From the NCBI RefSeq assembly GCF_003416895.1, contig NZ_QVIO01000004.1, forward strand, positions 62,001 through 126,000: DNA of 64,000 nucleotides, given 5' to 3'. Within the stretch, counting starts at the first letter, position 1; each line of letters opens with the position of its first letter. A program made the position numbers and the translations under genes. A model generated the notes under the pieces. It made no database searches. It was not told where the DNA came from and saw nothing but the letters and a program-made list of their open reading frames with translations. This stretch comes from Duganella sp. BJB476. Lineage in GTDB: Bacteria > Pseudomonadota > Gammaproteobacteria > Burkholderiales > Burkholderiaceae_D. Below are positions 43,529 to 52,419 of the stretch, piece by piece.

Positions 43529-43981
43529 ATGTTAAAAGCGGTCATTATCGACACCAGCGCCGTCGCGCGCGGCCTGCTCAACACGGTCCTGCTCGATGGC
43601 GGCTATGACGTGGTGGGCCAGACCCATACCTGCGCCAGCGGCCTGGCGCTGCTGATCAAGCACAATCCCCATATCGTCTGCATCGCCCGCGAGCAGATCG
43701 AGAACGGCGAAGAGGTGGTGCGCGAGATCAAGACCGGCTGGCCGAAGACGCTGATCTTCATGGTCTCGAGCGAATTCGACGCCGCCACCATCCAGGCCGC
43801 GCACGCGATGGGCGTGAACGGCTTCATCGTCAAGCCGTTCAAGGCCGACACCGTGCTCAATACCATCCGCAATACCGTGATCGCCATGGTCAAGCGCCAG
43901 CGCGCGGCGCTGGCCAAGGATGCCGGCGCGCCGGAAGGTCAGGAAGGGCTGGACGGCGGCGGGGAAGCCGCCGCCGAGTAA
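43529..43981 (+). CDS. Atypical response-regulator receiver domain protein
   Basis: 150-aa stand-alone receiver domain. The CheY-like fold is clear (AVIIDTSAVARGLL; IFMVSSEFDAATI; GFIVKPFKADTVL), with the conserved Lys at 102 and the switch Ser at 80/81. The phosphoacceptor Asp is replaced: the strand reads IVCIAREQ, putting Ala at 53. Only one acidic residue (D8) of the metal pair remains. It is therefore unlikely to be phosphorylated and may act as a constitutive or ligand-driven partner. An acidic Gly-rich tail follows. Confidence 0.88.
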   Translation: MLKAVIIDTSAVARGLLNTVLLDGGYDVVGQTHTCASGLALLIKHNPHIVCIAREQIENGEEVVREIKTGWPKTLIFMVSSEFDAATIQAAHAMGVNGFIVKPFKADTVLNTIRNTVIAMVKRQRAALAKDAGAPEGQEGLDGGGEAAAE

Positions 43982-45088
43982 TCAGGCTGCGAAGGTCGAG
44001 CCGGCGATGATGCCGCCGCCGAGGCAGACGTCGCCGTCGTACAGCACGGCCGACTGGCCCGGCGTCACCGCCCATTGGGCGTCCATGAATTTCAACGCGA
44101 AATCGGAATCGCCTTGCGGGGCGATCTCGCACGCCACGTCGGCCTGGCGGTAGCGGGTCTTGGCGGACATCGCGCGCGCCGTCGGCGCCTCGCCGGCGAC
44201 CCAGCTGGCCTGGTCGGCGCTCAGGCTCGACGACAGCAGCCATGGATGGTCGTGGCCCTGGACGATGTACAGCGTGTTCTCGGCCACGTCCTTGCGCGCC
44301 ACGTACCAGGCGTCGCTGCTGCCGTCCGGGTTCTTGTACGCCTTCATGCCGCCGACGCCGATGCCCTTGCGCTGGCCCAGCGTGTAGAAGCTCAGGCCCA
44401 CGTGCTCGCCCACCACCTTGCCGTCCGGCGTCTTCATCGGGCCCGGCTTGTACGACAGGTAGCGGTTGAGGAATTCGCGGAACGGCCGCTCGCCGATGAA
44501 GCAGATGCCGGTCGAATCCTTCTTGGCGGCGTTGGGCAGCGCCAGTTTCTCGGCGATCTTGCGCACTTCGGTTTTCGGGATTTCGCCCAGCGGGAACAGG
44601 GTCTTGGACAACTGCGCCTGGTTCAGGCGGTGCAGGAAGTAGCTCTGGTCCTTGGTGTGGTCGACGGCCTTGAGCAGCTCGTGGCGGTCGCCGTTCTGGC
44701 GCACGCGCGCGTAGTGGCCGGTGGCGATCAGGTCGGCGCCCAGGTGCATGGCGTGGTCGAGGAAGGCCTTGAACTTGATTTCGGCGTTGCACAGCACGTC
44801 CGGGTTGGGCGTGCGGCCGGCCTGGTATTCGCGCAGGAAGTCGGCGAACACGCGGTCCTTGTATTCGGAGGCGAAGTTGACCGCCTCGATGTCGACGCCG
44901 ATGACGTCGGCCACGCTGGCGGCGTCGATCCAGTCCTGGCGCGTCGAGCAGTATTCGGAATCGTCGTCGTCTTCCCAGTTCTTCATGAACAGGCCGACCA
45001 CGTCGTAGCCTTGTTCCTTGAGCATCCACGCCGCGACCGAGGAATCGACCCCGCCCGACATCCCGATCACGACTTTTTTCTTGCTCAT
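43982..45088 (-). CDS. mnmA: tRNA-specific 2-thiouridylase MnmA
   Basis: 368-aa enzyme that thiolates U34 of Lys, Glu and Gln tRNAs. ATP-binding PP-loop GMSGGVDSSVAA near the N-terminus; catalytic cysteines in NPDVLCNAEIKF and STGICFIGERPF. Start at 45088 (MSKKKVVIGM) with AGGAAAG upstream; the frame extending to 45265 lies over the Nudix gene. It is 14 bp downstream of a Nudix hydrolase gene, the same order as nudJ-mnmA in E. coli. Confidence 0.96.
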   Translation of the reverse strand: MSKKKVVIGMSGGVDSSVAAWMLKEQGYDVVGLFMKNWEDDDDSEYCSTRQDWIDAASVADVIGVDIEAVNFASEYKDRVFADFLREYQAGRTPNPDVLCNAEIKFKAFLDHAMHLGADLIATGHYARVRQNGDRHELLKAVDHTKDQSYFLHRLNQAQLSKTLFPLGEIPKTEVRKIAEKLALPNAAKKDSTGICFIGERPFREFLNRYLSYKPGPMKTPDGKVVGEHVGLSFYTLGQRKGIGVGGMKAYKNPDGSSDAWYVARKDVAENTLYIVQGHDHPWLLSSSLSADQASWVAGEAPTARAMSAKTRYRQADVACEIAPQGDSDFALKFMDAQWAVTPGQSAVLYDGDVCLGGGIIAGSTFAA

Positions 45089-45102
45089 CTTACTTTCCTG
45101 CC

Positions 45103-45600
45103 TTATCCATTCGCGGTGCTCACCGCTTCCTTGTACACCGAGGTGTGGGTTTGTATCAGTTCCAGCGGGGCGCGGCGCCCGGCCAGGTATTCGTCCACGC
45201 ATTGCAGCACCGTCGGGCTGCGGTGACGGTCGGCGCAGGCGGCCAGTTCGTCGCGCGTCAGCCACATGGTGCGCAGGATGCCTTCGTCCAGCGGACGGTC
45301 ATGTTTGGCGCCCGGCACGCCGCAGAAGGTGAAGCGCAGATACGTCACTTCCTCGCCGGTGCGGTTGGAGGTGTAGCGCGACATGTACATGCCCACCAGC
45401 GCGGTCGGCGTGAAGTCGTAGGCGGTTTCCTCCAGCGTTTCGCGGATCACGGCCTGCTCCAGCGATTCGTGCGGGTCGAGGTGACCGGCCGGCTGGTTAA
45501 TGCGGATGCCGTCGCTGGTCTCTTCTTCGATCAGCAAGAATTTGCCATCTTTTTCGACGATGGCGGCAACAGTAACAGAGGGTTTCCAGATACGCGGCAT
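45103..45600 (-). CDS. nudJ: Nudix hydrolase (NudJ-like phosphatase)
   Basis: 165-aa hydrolase with an intact Nudix box, GHLDPHESLEQAVIRETLEE, plus downstream Thr-Ala-Tyr. The N-terminus PSVTVAAIVEKDGKFLLIEEE and the synteny with mnmA match NudJ (YmfB), which hydrolyses nucleoside tri/diphosphates and thiamin pyrimidine diphosphate. The catalytic glutamates in RETLEE are all present. A divergent 305-bp spacer lies upstream. Confidence 0.9.
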   Translation of the reverse strand: MPRIWKPSVTVAAIVEKDGKFLLIEEETSDGIRINQPAGHLDPHESLEQAVIRETLEETAYDFTPTALVGMYMSRYTSNRTGEEVTYLRFTFCGVPGAKHDRPLDEGILRTMWLTRDELAACADRHRSPTVLQCVDEYLAGRRAPLELIQTHTSVYKEAVSTANG

Positions 45601-45905
45601 GAGTCATCCTTGAAAGAGCCGACATTTTATCCTGTTCCTGGCATTTGGTTTGAGCCCGCCGTCGCGTAAAGATGGGTTCGTATTGAAAAATCGCAAGGTT
45701 TGTTGTGTTAATCCGTGTTTGACTGGCTGCTTTGCGCAAGATTCAGTGTTTTGGCGGCAATTCATGATAAATAGTAATAAATGATGTGATAAAACCGCTA
45801 TTTATTGATCATTAGTTATTAAGTATGCTGGGGCCATCGAGGGGCAATGCTGTCCCGGCAATCCGTGTTAGATTCTAGTCAGTTTATTAATCCTTTGGAG
45901 GCACC
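45601..45905. other. AT-rich divergent intergenic region upstream of pntAA
   Basis: 305 bp between the Nudix gene and pntAA, clearly richer in A and T than the rest of the window (especially 45760-45830, with AATAAAT and ATTTATT as a short inverted pair). It should hold the promoters of both genes. I see no open frame with a ribosome site and no tRNA-like fold. TTTGGAGG at the right edge is the pntAA ribosome-binding site. Confidence 0.6.
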
Positions 45906-47018
45906 ATGAGAGTAGGCATACCGGCCGAGACGCGGCCGGGAGAAACCCGGGTTGCGGCAACGCCTGAGACAGTCAAGAAGCTCGCAGCCAAGCATCAAGT
46001 GATCGTGCAGTCCGGCGCCGGCGTATCGGCATCGGTCACCGACGAGGCCTACGCGGCCGCCGGTGCGCAGATCGGCAGCGCGGCGGAAGCCTTTGCTGCG
46101 GACGTGGTTTTAAAGGTGCGTGCCCCGAATGCGGAGGAGCGGGGGCTGATCGCCGCCGGCACGGTGGTGATCGGCATGTTGAATCCTTTCGACGCCGACA
46201 ACAACGCGGCGATGGCGACGGCCGGCCTGCAGGCGTTCGCACTGGAGGCGGTGCCGCGCATCACGCGCGCGCAGTCGATGGACGTGCTGTCGTCGCAGGC
46301 CAACATCGCCGGCTACAAGGCGGTGATGGTGGCGGCCAACACGTATCAGCGCTTCATGCCGATGCTGATGACCGCGGCCGGCACCGTCAAGGCGGCGCGG
46401 GTGTTGATCATGGGCGTGGGCGTGGCCGGTCTGCAGGCGATCGCCACCGCCAAGCGGCTGGGCGCGGTGATCGAGGCGTCCGACGTGCGGCCTCCCGTCA
46501 AGGAGCAGGTGGAGTCGCTGGGCGCCAAGTTCATCGACGTGCCGTTCCTGACCGACGAGGAGAGGGAAATCGCCAAGGGCGTGGGCGGCTATGCGCGCTC
46601 GATGCCGGCCGACTGGATGCGTCGTCAGGCGGAGCTGGTGCATGAACGCGCCAAGCTGGCCGACATCATCATCACCACCGCGCTGATCCCGGGCCGCGCG
46701 GCGCCGGTGCTGATCTCCGAAGAGACGGTGAAGGCGATGAAACCGGGTTCGGTGATCGTCGACCTGGCCGTGTCGCAGGGCGGCAACTGCCCGCTGTCGG
46801 AGCTGAATAAAACCGTGGTCAAGCACGGCGTGCACATCGTCGGCGAGCCGGATCTGGCGACCTTGGTGGCGGCCGACGCGTCGGCGCTGTACGCGCGCAA
46901 CGTGCTGGACTTCCTCAAGCTGATCATCGACAAGGAAGACAAGCTGGTGATCGACCGCGAAGACGAAATCATCAAGGCCACGCTGCTGTGCTCGGGCGGC
47001 GAGCTGTTACGAAAATAA
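45906..47018 (+). CDS. pntAA: NAD(P) transhydrogenase subunit alpha part 1 (PntAA)
   Basis: 370-aa domain I protein that binds NAD(H). Motifs: MRVGIPAETRPGETRVAATPETVKKL at the start, SMDVLSSQANIAGYKAV, and the dinucleotide fold LIMGVGVAGLQAIATAKRLGA. With PntAB and PntB it forms the proton-translocating transhydrogenase that makes NADPH at the expense of the proton gradient. The split of alpha into two polypeptides is the Rhodospirillum-type arrangement. It has a strong TTTGGAGG site. Confidence 0.96.
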   Translation: MRVGIPAETRPGETRVAATPETVKKLAAKHQVIVQSGAGVSASVTDEAYAAAGAQIGSAAEAFAADVVLKVRAPNAEERGLIAAGTVVIGMLNPFDADNNAAMATAGLQAFALEAVPRITRAQSMDVLSSQANIAGYKAVMVAANTYQRFMPMLMTAAGTVKAARVLIMGVGVAGLQAIATAKRLGAVIEASDVRPPVKEQVESLGAKFIDVPFLTDEEREIAKGVGGYARSMPADWMRRQAELVHERAKLADIIITTALIPGRAAPVLISEETVKAMKPGSVIVDLAVSQGGNCPLSELNKTVVKHGVHIVGEPDLATLVAADASALYARNVLDFLKLIIDKEDKLVIDREDEIIKATLLCSGGELLRK

Positions 47019-47042
47019 GTAACGAAAAATAAGGGGAAAAAC

Positions 47043-47375
47043 ATGGAAGTCAGTCACACCATCATCAATCTGATCATCTTCGTGCTTGCCATCTACGTCG
47101 GCTACCACGTGGTCTGGACCGTTACGCCGGCGCTGCATACGCCGCTGATGGCGGTCACCAACGCCGTCTCGGCGATCATCATCGTCGGCGCCATGCTGGC
47201 GGCCTCGCTGACCGAGGGCCTGATCGGCCAGGTCGCCGGCACCGTGGCGGTGGCGCTGGCCGCCGTCAATGTGTTCGGCGGATTCCTGGTCACGCAGCGC
47301 ATGCTGGAGATGTTCAAGAAAAAAGAGCCGAAGGCGAAGCCTGTCGTGGCGGCCATCAAGGAGGAGCACGCATGA
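47043..47375 (+). CDS. pntAB: NAD(P) transhydrogenase subunit alpha part 2 (PntAB)
   Basis: 110-aa membrane subunit with three or four hydrophobic spans (LIIFVLAIYVGYHVVW; VSAIIIVGAMLAAS; TVAVALAAVNVFGGFLVTQRML). The FGGFLVTQRML motif is characteristic of this subunit. It starts 25 bp after pntAA, with an AAGGGG-type site, and overlaps pntB by four bases. Confidence 0.96.
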   Translation: MEVSHTIINLIIFVLAIYVGYHVVWTVTPALHTPLMAVTNAVSAIIIVGAMLAASLTEGLIGQVAGTVAVALAAVNVFGGFLVTQRMLEMFKKKEPKAKPVVAAIKEEHA

Positions 47376-48850
47376 ATTTCATCTCCATGAACCTGGTGAC
47401 GATGATGTATCTCATCGCATCGGTATGCTTTATCCAGGCGTTGAAAGGTTTGTCGTCGCCGTCCACGGCGCGTACCGGTAATGCGTTCGGCATGTCGGGC
47501 ATGGCGATTGCCGCCGTGACCACCATTGCGCTGATCCTGAAGCTGAAGGCGGAAGCCACGGCGGCAGCGGCGGCGGGCACTTCCGGCGGCATGGGCCTGG
47601 GCCTGGTGGCGCTGGGCGTGATCGTCGGCGGCGGCATCGGCGCGGTGCTGGCCAAGAAGGTCGAGATGACCAAGATGCCGGAACTGGTGGCGGCGATGCA
47701 CTCGCTGATCGGTTTGGCCGCCGTGTGTATCGCGGTGGCCGCGGTGTCGGAGCCGCACGCTTTCGGCATCGCCGCCGTGGGCGAGGCGCTGCCGTTCGGT
47801 AACCGCATCGAGCTGTTCATCGGAACGTTTGTCGGCGCCATTACGTTCTCCGGTTCGGTGATCGCGTTCGGCAAGCTGTCGGGCAAATACAAGTTCCGCC
47901 TGTTCCAGGGCGCGCCGGTCAGCTTCGCCGGCCAGCACATGCTGAACCTGATCCTGGCCATCGTCATGGTGGGCCTGGGCCTGGCGTTTTGCTTCGCCGG
48001 CGGTACCGAGCCGGCCTGGGTGCCGTTCCTGATCATGACCGCGATCGCGTTCGTGCTGGGCGTGTTGATCATCATCCCGATCGGCGGCGCCGACATGCCG
48101 GTGGTGGTGTCGATGCTGAACTCGTATTCGGGTTGGGCCGCTGCAGGTATCGGCTTCTCGCTGAATAACTCGATGCTGATCATCGCCGGTTCGCTGGTCG
48201 GTTCGTCCGGCGCGATCCTGTCCTACATCATGTGCAAGGCGATGAACCGTTCGTTCTTCAACGTGATCCTGGGCGGCTTCGGCGGCGCGCCGGTGGAAGC
48301 CGGTGCGGCGGGTTCGAAGGAACAGCGTCCGGTCAAATCCGGTTCGGCCGACGATGCTTCGTTCATCATGGCCAACGCCGAGAGCGTGATCATCGTGCCG
48401 GGCTACGGCCTGGCCGTGGCGCGCGCGCAGCACTCGCTGAAGGAGCTGGTCGAGAAGCTGACCCACAAGGGCGTGACCGTGAAGTATGCGATCCACCCGG
48501 TGGCGGGCCGCATGCCGGGCCACATGAACGTGCTGCTGGCGGAGGCCGAGGTGCCGTACGACCAGGTGTTCGAGATGGAGGACATCAACGGCGAATTCGG
48601 CCAGACCGACGTGGTGCTGATCCTGGGCGCCAACGACGTGGTCAACCCGGCCGCCAAGGATCCGAAATCGCCGATCGCCGGCATGCCGATCCTGGAGGCG
48701 TACAAGGCCAAGAGCATCATCGTCAACAAGCGTTCGATGGCTTCCGGCTATGCGGGCCTGGACAATGAGCTGTTCTACCAAGCCAATACGATGATGGTGT
48801 TCGGCGATGCGAAGAAGGTCATCGAGGACATGGTCAAGGCCGTGGAGTAA
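47372..48850 (+). CDS. pntB: NAD(P) transhydrogenase subunit beta (PntB)
   Basis: 492-aa subunit: an N-terminal membrane domain with about nine helices, then a C-terminal NADP(H)-binding domain III with PGYGLAVARAQ, HPVAGRMPGHMNVLLAEA and LGANDVVNPAA, plus VNKRSMASGYAGLDN near the end. It begins within the pntAB stop (ATGA), so the subunits are translationally coupled. Completes the PntAA/AB/B complex. Confidence 0.97.
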   Translation: MNFISMNLVTMMYLIASVCFIQALKGLSSPSTARTGNAFGMSGMAIAAVTTIALILKLKAEATAAAAAGTSGGMGLGLVALGVIVGGGIGAVLAKKVEMTKMPELVAAMHSLIGLAAVCIAVAAVSEPHAFGIAAVGEALPFGNRIELFIGTFVGAITFSGSVIAFGKLSGKYKFRLFQGAPVSFAGQHMLNLILAIVMVGLGLAFCFAGGTEPAWVPFLIMTAIAFVLGVLIIIPIGGADMPVVVSMLNSYSGWAAAGIGFSLNNSMLIIAGSLVGSSGAILSYIMCKAMNRSFFNVILGGFGGAPVEAGAAGSKEQRPVKSGSADDASFIMANAESVIIVPGYGLAVARAQHSLKELVEKLTHKGVTVKYAIHPVAGRMPGHMNVLLAEAEVPYDQVFEMEDINGEFGQTDVVLILGANDVVNPAAKDPKSPIAGMPILEAYKAKSIIVNKRSMASGYAGLDNELFYQANTMMVFGDAKKVIEDMVKAVE

Positions 48851-48898
48851 GGTTGATTCATAATTTGTGAACGGTCCATTGGTGTTTGGCCGATTGAT

Positions 48899-48939
48899 GG
48901 TGGGGTTGATGAAGCATACGATGGCTACATCAACCCACC
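48899..48939. repeat. Inverted repeat upstream of SDR gene
   Basis: GGTGGGGTTGATG (48899-48911) and CATCAACCCACC (48928-48939) form 12-bp arms broken only by one extra G, with a 16-base spacer. It lies 15 bp upstream of the SDR start and over its likely promoter/leader. No T-run follows, so an operator or leader hairpin is more likely than a pntB terminator. Confidence 0.55.
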
Positions 48940-48954
48940 TCAAGGAGTCTCACC

Positions 48955-49719
48955 ATGAACCGCTTACAAAACAAAGTCGCTATCGTTACTGGCGCATCGT
49001 CGGGCATCGGCCGCGCTACCGCCAAACTGTTTGCCGCTGAAGGCGCACGCGTTGTCGTTGCGGCGCGTCGTCTGGCCGAGCTGGAGTCGCTGGTGGCGGA
49101 AATCGTCGCCGACGGCGGCCAGGCCATCGCGCTGGCTGGCGATGTCACTTCCGAATCGTTCAATGCGCAACTGGTGGCCACCGCTGTTGAAGCGTTTGGC
49201 CGGCTGGACATCGCTTACAACAACGCCGGCACGCTGGGCGAAATGGGCGCCACCACCGGTGTCTCGGAGCAGGGTTGGAGCGAGACCATCGCCGCCAACC
49301 TGACCAGCGCCTTCCTCGGCGCCAAGCATCAAATTCCTGAAATGATCAAGCATGGCGGCGGTTCGGTGATCTTCACTTCGACCTTCGTCGGCTACAGCTT
49401 TGCCTTCCCCGGCGTGGCGGCTTATGCGGCCAGCAAAGCGGGCTTGATCGGCTTGACGCAGGCGCTGGCTTCGGAATATGGTCCGCAGGGCGTGCGCGTG
49501 AACTCGGTGCTGCCGGGCGCGGTCGATACGGCGATGTATCGCGATATGAATAACACGCCGGAATCGGCTGCCTTCGTCACCAACCTGCATGCGCTCAAAC
49601 GCGTGGCGCAGCCGGAGGAACTGGCGCGCTCGGTGCTGTATCTGGCTTCGGACGATTCTTCCTTTGTCACCGGCACCGCTTCGCTGGTCGATGGCGGCGC
49701 TTCGATCACGCGGACTTGA
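48955..49719 (+). CDS. SDR-family oxidoreductase
   Basis: 254-aa classical short-chain dehydrogenase. NAD(P)-binding VTGASSGIGRATAK at the N-terminus, NNAG in YNNAGTLGE, catalytic Ser in FTSTFVG, and Tyr/Lys in AAYAASKAGL. Ends with the family tail GTASLVDGGASITRT. Substrate unknown. AAGGAG precedes the ATG. A palindrome just upstream suggests dedicated regulation. Confidence 0.92.
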   Translation: MNRLQNKVAIVTGASSGIGRATAKLFAAEGARVVVAARRLAELESLVAEIVADGGQAIALAGDVTSESFNAQLVATAVEAFGRLDIAYNNAGTLGEMGATTGVSEQGWSETIAANLTSAFLGAKHQIPEMIKHGGGSVIFTSTFVGYSFAFPGVAAYAASKAGLIGLTQALASEYGPQGVRVNSVLPGAVDTAMYRDMNNTPESAAFVTNLHALKRVAQPEELARSVLYLASDDSSFVTGTASLVDGGASITRT

Positions 49720-49777
49720 GCGTAGATCGGCGCAGCGTACCTGTATGGGGTGTCGCTGCGCGCTCCTTCTGAAAAAC

Positions 49778-49898
49778 CACGCTATTTCCGCGCTCTCTTT
49801 TCTTCTATTTTTCTTAATTCTTTTCTGATTTTTGTCCGCTGAAAATTAGAGAAGAAAATAGAGAAAACGAAGGGAGAAGAGAGGGCGGAAATAGCGTG
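49778..49898. repeat. Long bulged inverted repeat with purine/pyrimidine arms
   Basis: 121-bp structure. Perfect 14-bp outer arms CACGCTATTTCCGC (49778-49791) and GCGGAAATAGCGTG (49885-49898) continue inward imperfectly (CTCTCTT / AAGAGAG; TCTATTTT / AAAATAGA). The left arm is nearly all pyrimidine and the right arm nearly all purine. It lies between the convergent SDR and ubiH stops. It could be a bidirectional transcription barrier or a non-coding mobile palindrome; no coding frame fits. Confidence 0.7.
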
Positions 49899-49960
49899 CT
49901 TGTTCCAAGGGGGCGGAGAAGACACCCCCTGCGTGTATTCTCAGGTCAACTGCGCTCAGG

Positions 49961-51097
49961 TCAACGGCGGCCGTACATCATCAGCTCGGCCAGCACGCCG
50001 CGCGCGGGGCCGACCATGTCGATCGCGGCCAGCGACAGGCCCAGCAGCGCTTGCGCCGGCGAGTCGTTGGCGAAGATGCGGGCCATGGTGTCGGTCAGGC
50101 GCACGGTGGTGTCGCGGTCCTGGCGGCGCAGTTCGGTGAATTGCGCCAGCATCGTCGGATTCGCGCCTTGCGCCAGCAGGCGCGCCAGCACGGCGACGTC
50201 GCGCAGGCCGAGGTTCAGGCCTTGTCCCGCCACCGGGTGCAGTGTTTGCGCCGCGTTGCCGATGGCGACCGTGCGCGCGCTGCTGCGCGGATCGGCGTTC
50301 AAGCCCAAAGGGAAGGCCAGTCGCGGCGAGGCGTGCGTGAAGCTGCCAACGCGCTCTCCAAACGCGGCGCCCAGTTCGGCGAGGAAGGCCGCGTCGTCCA
50401 GCGCCTGCAGGCGCGCCGCCGTATCGGGGCGCACGCACCAGACCAGTGAATAGTCTTCGCCTTGCGGCAGCAGGGCCAGCGGGCCTTGTTCGGTAAAACG
50501 TTCGTAGGCGCGGTGGGCGATCGGGCGGCTGCTGCGCACCTGCGCGATGATCGCGGTCTGCTGGTAGTCGCGGTGCTGGGCCTTGCTTTCCTGATCGCTG
50601 AACAAGCCGCCTTCGGCCTGCACGACGATGGCGGCGCTGGCGGAAGAGGAGTCCGCGCCGGCGATGGTCAGCGCGACGGCGTCGGCGCCTTCGTCGATGG
50701 CTTCAACGCGGGCGGGGCGCAGCGTGGCGATGCCTGCACGCTCGCAGACCGCGCCCAGCGCCGTCACCAGATCGCCGTAGCGCAGGACGTAGCCGAGCGC
50801 CGGCAGTTTGTGTTCGTCGCGGTCGATCAGGCTGCGGCCGAACTGGCCGCGGCGCGATACGTGGATCTGGTGGATCGCGGTGGCGGCCACCGGCCATGCG
50901 CCGATTTCTTCGAGTATCTGCCGGCTGCCCCACGACAGCGCGATCGAGCGCGGGTCCTTGCTGGCTTGCTCCAGCGTCTTGGCGTCGATCAGGGCGATGC
51001 GTTGCGCGGGCGTGCCGCGTTTGGCCAGCAGCGCGGCGAGCGCCATGCCGGCCGGTCCCGCGCCGCAGATGGCGACTTCAAAAGTTGTATCTGTCAT
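49961..51097 (-). CDS. ubiH: FAD-dependent ubiquinone-biosynthesis hydroxylase UbiH
   Basis: 378-aa flavoprotein monooxygenase. FAD-binding CGAGPAGMALA (from residue 11) and the second FAD motif AIGNAAQTLHPVAGQGLNLGLRD, whose GNAAQTLHP form is that of UbiH rather than UbiF. UbiH hydroxylates C6 of the ubiquinone ring precursor (octaprenyl-methoxyphenol). It overlaps pepP by four bases; the pepP-ubiH pair is conserved in E. coli. No typical DG motif check was possible beyond this. Confidence 0.88.
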   Translation of the reverse strand: MTDTTFEVAICGAGPAGMALAALLAKRGTPAQRIALIDAKTLEQASKDPRSIALSWGSRQILEEIGAWPVAATAIHQIHVSRRGQFGRSLIDRDEHKLPALGYVLRYGDLVTALGAVCERAGIATLRPARVEAIDEGADAVALTIAGADSSSASAAIVVQAEGGLFSDQESKAQHRDYQQTAIIAQVRSSRPIAHRAYERFTEQGPLALLPQGEDYSLVWCVRPDTAARLQALDDAAFLAELGAAFGERVGSFTHASPRLAFPLGLNADPRSSARTVAIGNAAQTLHPVAGQGLNLGLRDVAVLARLLAQGANPTMLAQFTELRRQDRDTTVRLTDTMARIFANDSPAQALLGLSLAAIDMVGPARGVLAELMMYGRR

Positions 51098-52419
51098 TGC
51101 TGTTGCATCAGTTGTTCGATGTCGGCGACCGTCTTCGGCGCAGCGGCGCTCAGTATCGTGTAGCCGCTTTGCGTGACCAGCACATCGTCCTCGATGCGGA
51201 TGCCGATGTTCCAGTATTCCTCAGGGACGCCTTCGGCCGGCCGCACGTAGATGCCCGGCTCCACCGTCAGCACCATGTCCGCCTGCAGCGGGCGCGATGG
51301 CTTGCCTTCGGCCGCCGTGTCGCGGTACTGGCCGACGTCGTGCACGTCCATGCCCAGCCAGTGGCCGGTGCCGTGCATGTAGAACTGCAGATAGCTCTTG
51401 TTGGCGATGATGTCGGCGATGCCGCCGTGGGCGTTCTGGTTCAGCAGCCCCAGATCGAGCATGCCCTGCGCCAGCACCTGTACCGCCGCCTCGTGCACGC
51501 CGGAATACGGCAGGCCGGGCGCGATCGCCTTCAGCGCCGCCGATTGCGCCGCCAGCACCAGTTCATACAGGCGCTTTTGCGGCGCGCTGAAACGGCCGTT
51601 GACCGGATAGGTACGGGTGATGTCGGAGGCGTAGCCATCGAGCTCGCAGCCGGCGTCGATCAGTATCAGGTCGCCATCTTGGCTTAGCGCGTTGTTTGCG
51701 CTGTAGTGCAGCACGCAGGCGTTGGCGCCCGCCGCGACGATGGAGTTGTAGGCCGGCGCCTGCGCGCCGTTGCGGCGGAACTCGTACAGCAGCTCCGCTT
51801 CGATTTCGTATTCGTACATGCCGGGCCGCGACGCGCGCATCGCCCGCGCGTGCGCGTGCGAGGAGATGGTGGCGGCGCGCAGCATGGTGGCCTGTTCGGC
51901 GGCGTCCTTGAACAGGCGCATTTCGTCCAGCAGCGGCAGCAGGTCGACCGCGCTGGCCGGCGGGGTGACGCCGGTGCGCGCCATGCGCCGCACGTTGGCC
52001 AGCCACAGCTTGACCTGCGCGTCGAGGGCGCTGCCCAGCGCGTAGTACAGGGCCGGCGCATCGGCCAGCAGCTTGCTGATTTCGCCGTCGAGGTCTTCGA
52101 TGGGATGGGCGGCGTCGAAGCCGAAGGCGGCGCGCGCGCCGTCCGGGCCGTGGCGGAAGCCATCCCAGATTTCGCGTTCGACGTTCTTCTGCCGGCAGAA
52201 CAGGATGGCGCGCGCCGGCGCATCGCCGCGCGCGGCCACCAGCACCAGTACGCTCTCCGGCTCGGCGAAGCCGGTCAGGTAGTAGAAGTAGCTGTCGTGG
52301 CGGTACAGGTATTCGCTGTCGCTGTTGCGCGTGACTTCGGGCGCGGTCGGCAGCACCGCCACCGCGCCGGGCGGCATGTGCGCCAGCAGGCGCGCGCGGC
52401 GGGCGGCGTAGCTGTGCAT
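51094..52419 (-). CDS. pepP: Xaa-Pro aminopeptidase PepP
   Basis: 441-aa M24 metallopeptidase that removes N-terminal residues before proline. Dimetal ligands: two Asp in LILIDAGCELDGYASDIT, His in HGTGHWLGMDVHD, Glu in TVEPGIYV and Glu in GIRIEDDVLVT. N-terminal creatinase-like domain with RNSDSEYLYRHDSYFYYLTGF. The ATG at 52419 shares its A with the murU stop (TGATG), so translation is coupled; the longer frame to 52506 is rejected. Confidence 0.94.
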   Translation of the reverse strand: MHSYAARRARLLAHMPPGAVAVLPTAPEVTRNSDSEYLYRHDSYFYYLTGFAEPESVLVLVAARGDAPARAILFCRQKNVEREIWDGFRHGPDGARAAFGFDAAHPIEDLDGEISKLLADAPALYYALGSALDAQVKLWLANVRRMARTGVTPPASAVDLLPLLDEMRLFKDAAEQATMLRAATISSHAHARAMRASRPGMYEYEIEAELLYEFRRNGAQAPAYNSIVAAGANACVLHYSANNALSQDGDLILIDAGCELDGYASDITRTYPVNGRFSAPQKRLYELVLAAQSAALKAIAPGLPYSGVHEAAVQVLAQGMLDLGLLNQNAHGGIADIIANKSYLQFYMHGTGHWLGMDVHDVGQYRDTAAEGKPSRPLQADMVLTVEPGIYVRPAEGVPEEYWNIGIRIEDDVLVTQSGYTILSAAAPKTVADIEQLMQQQ

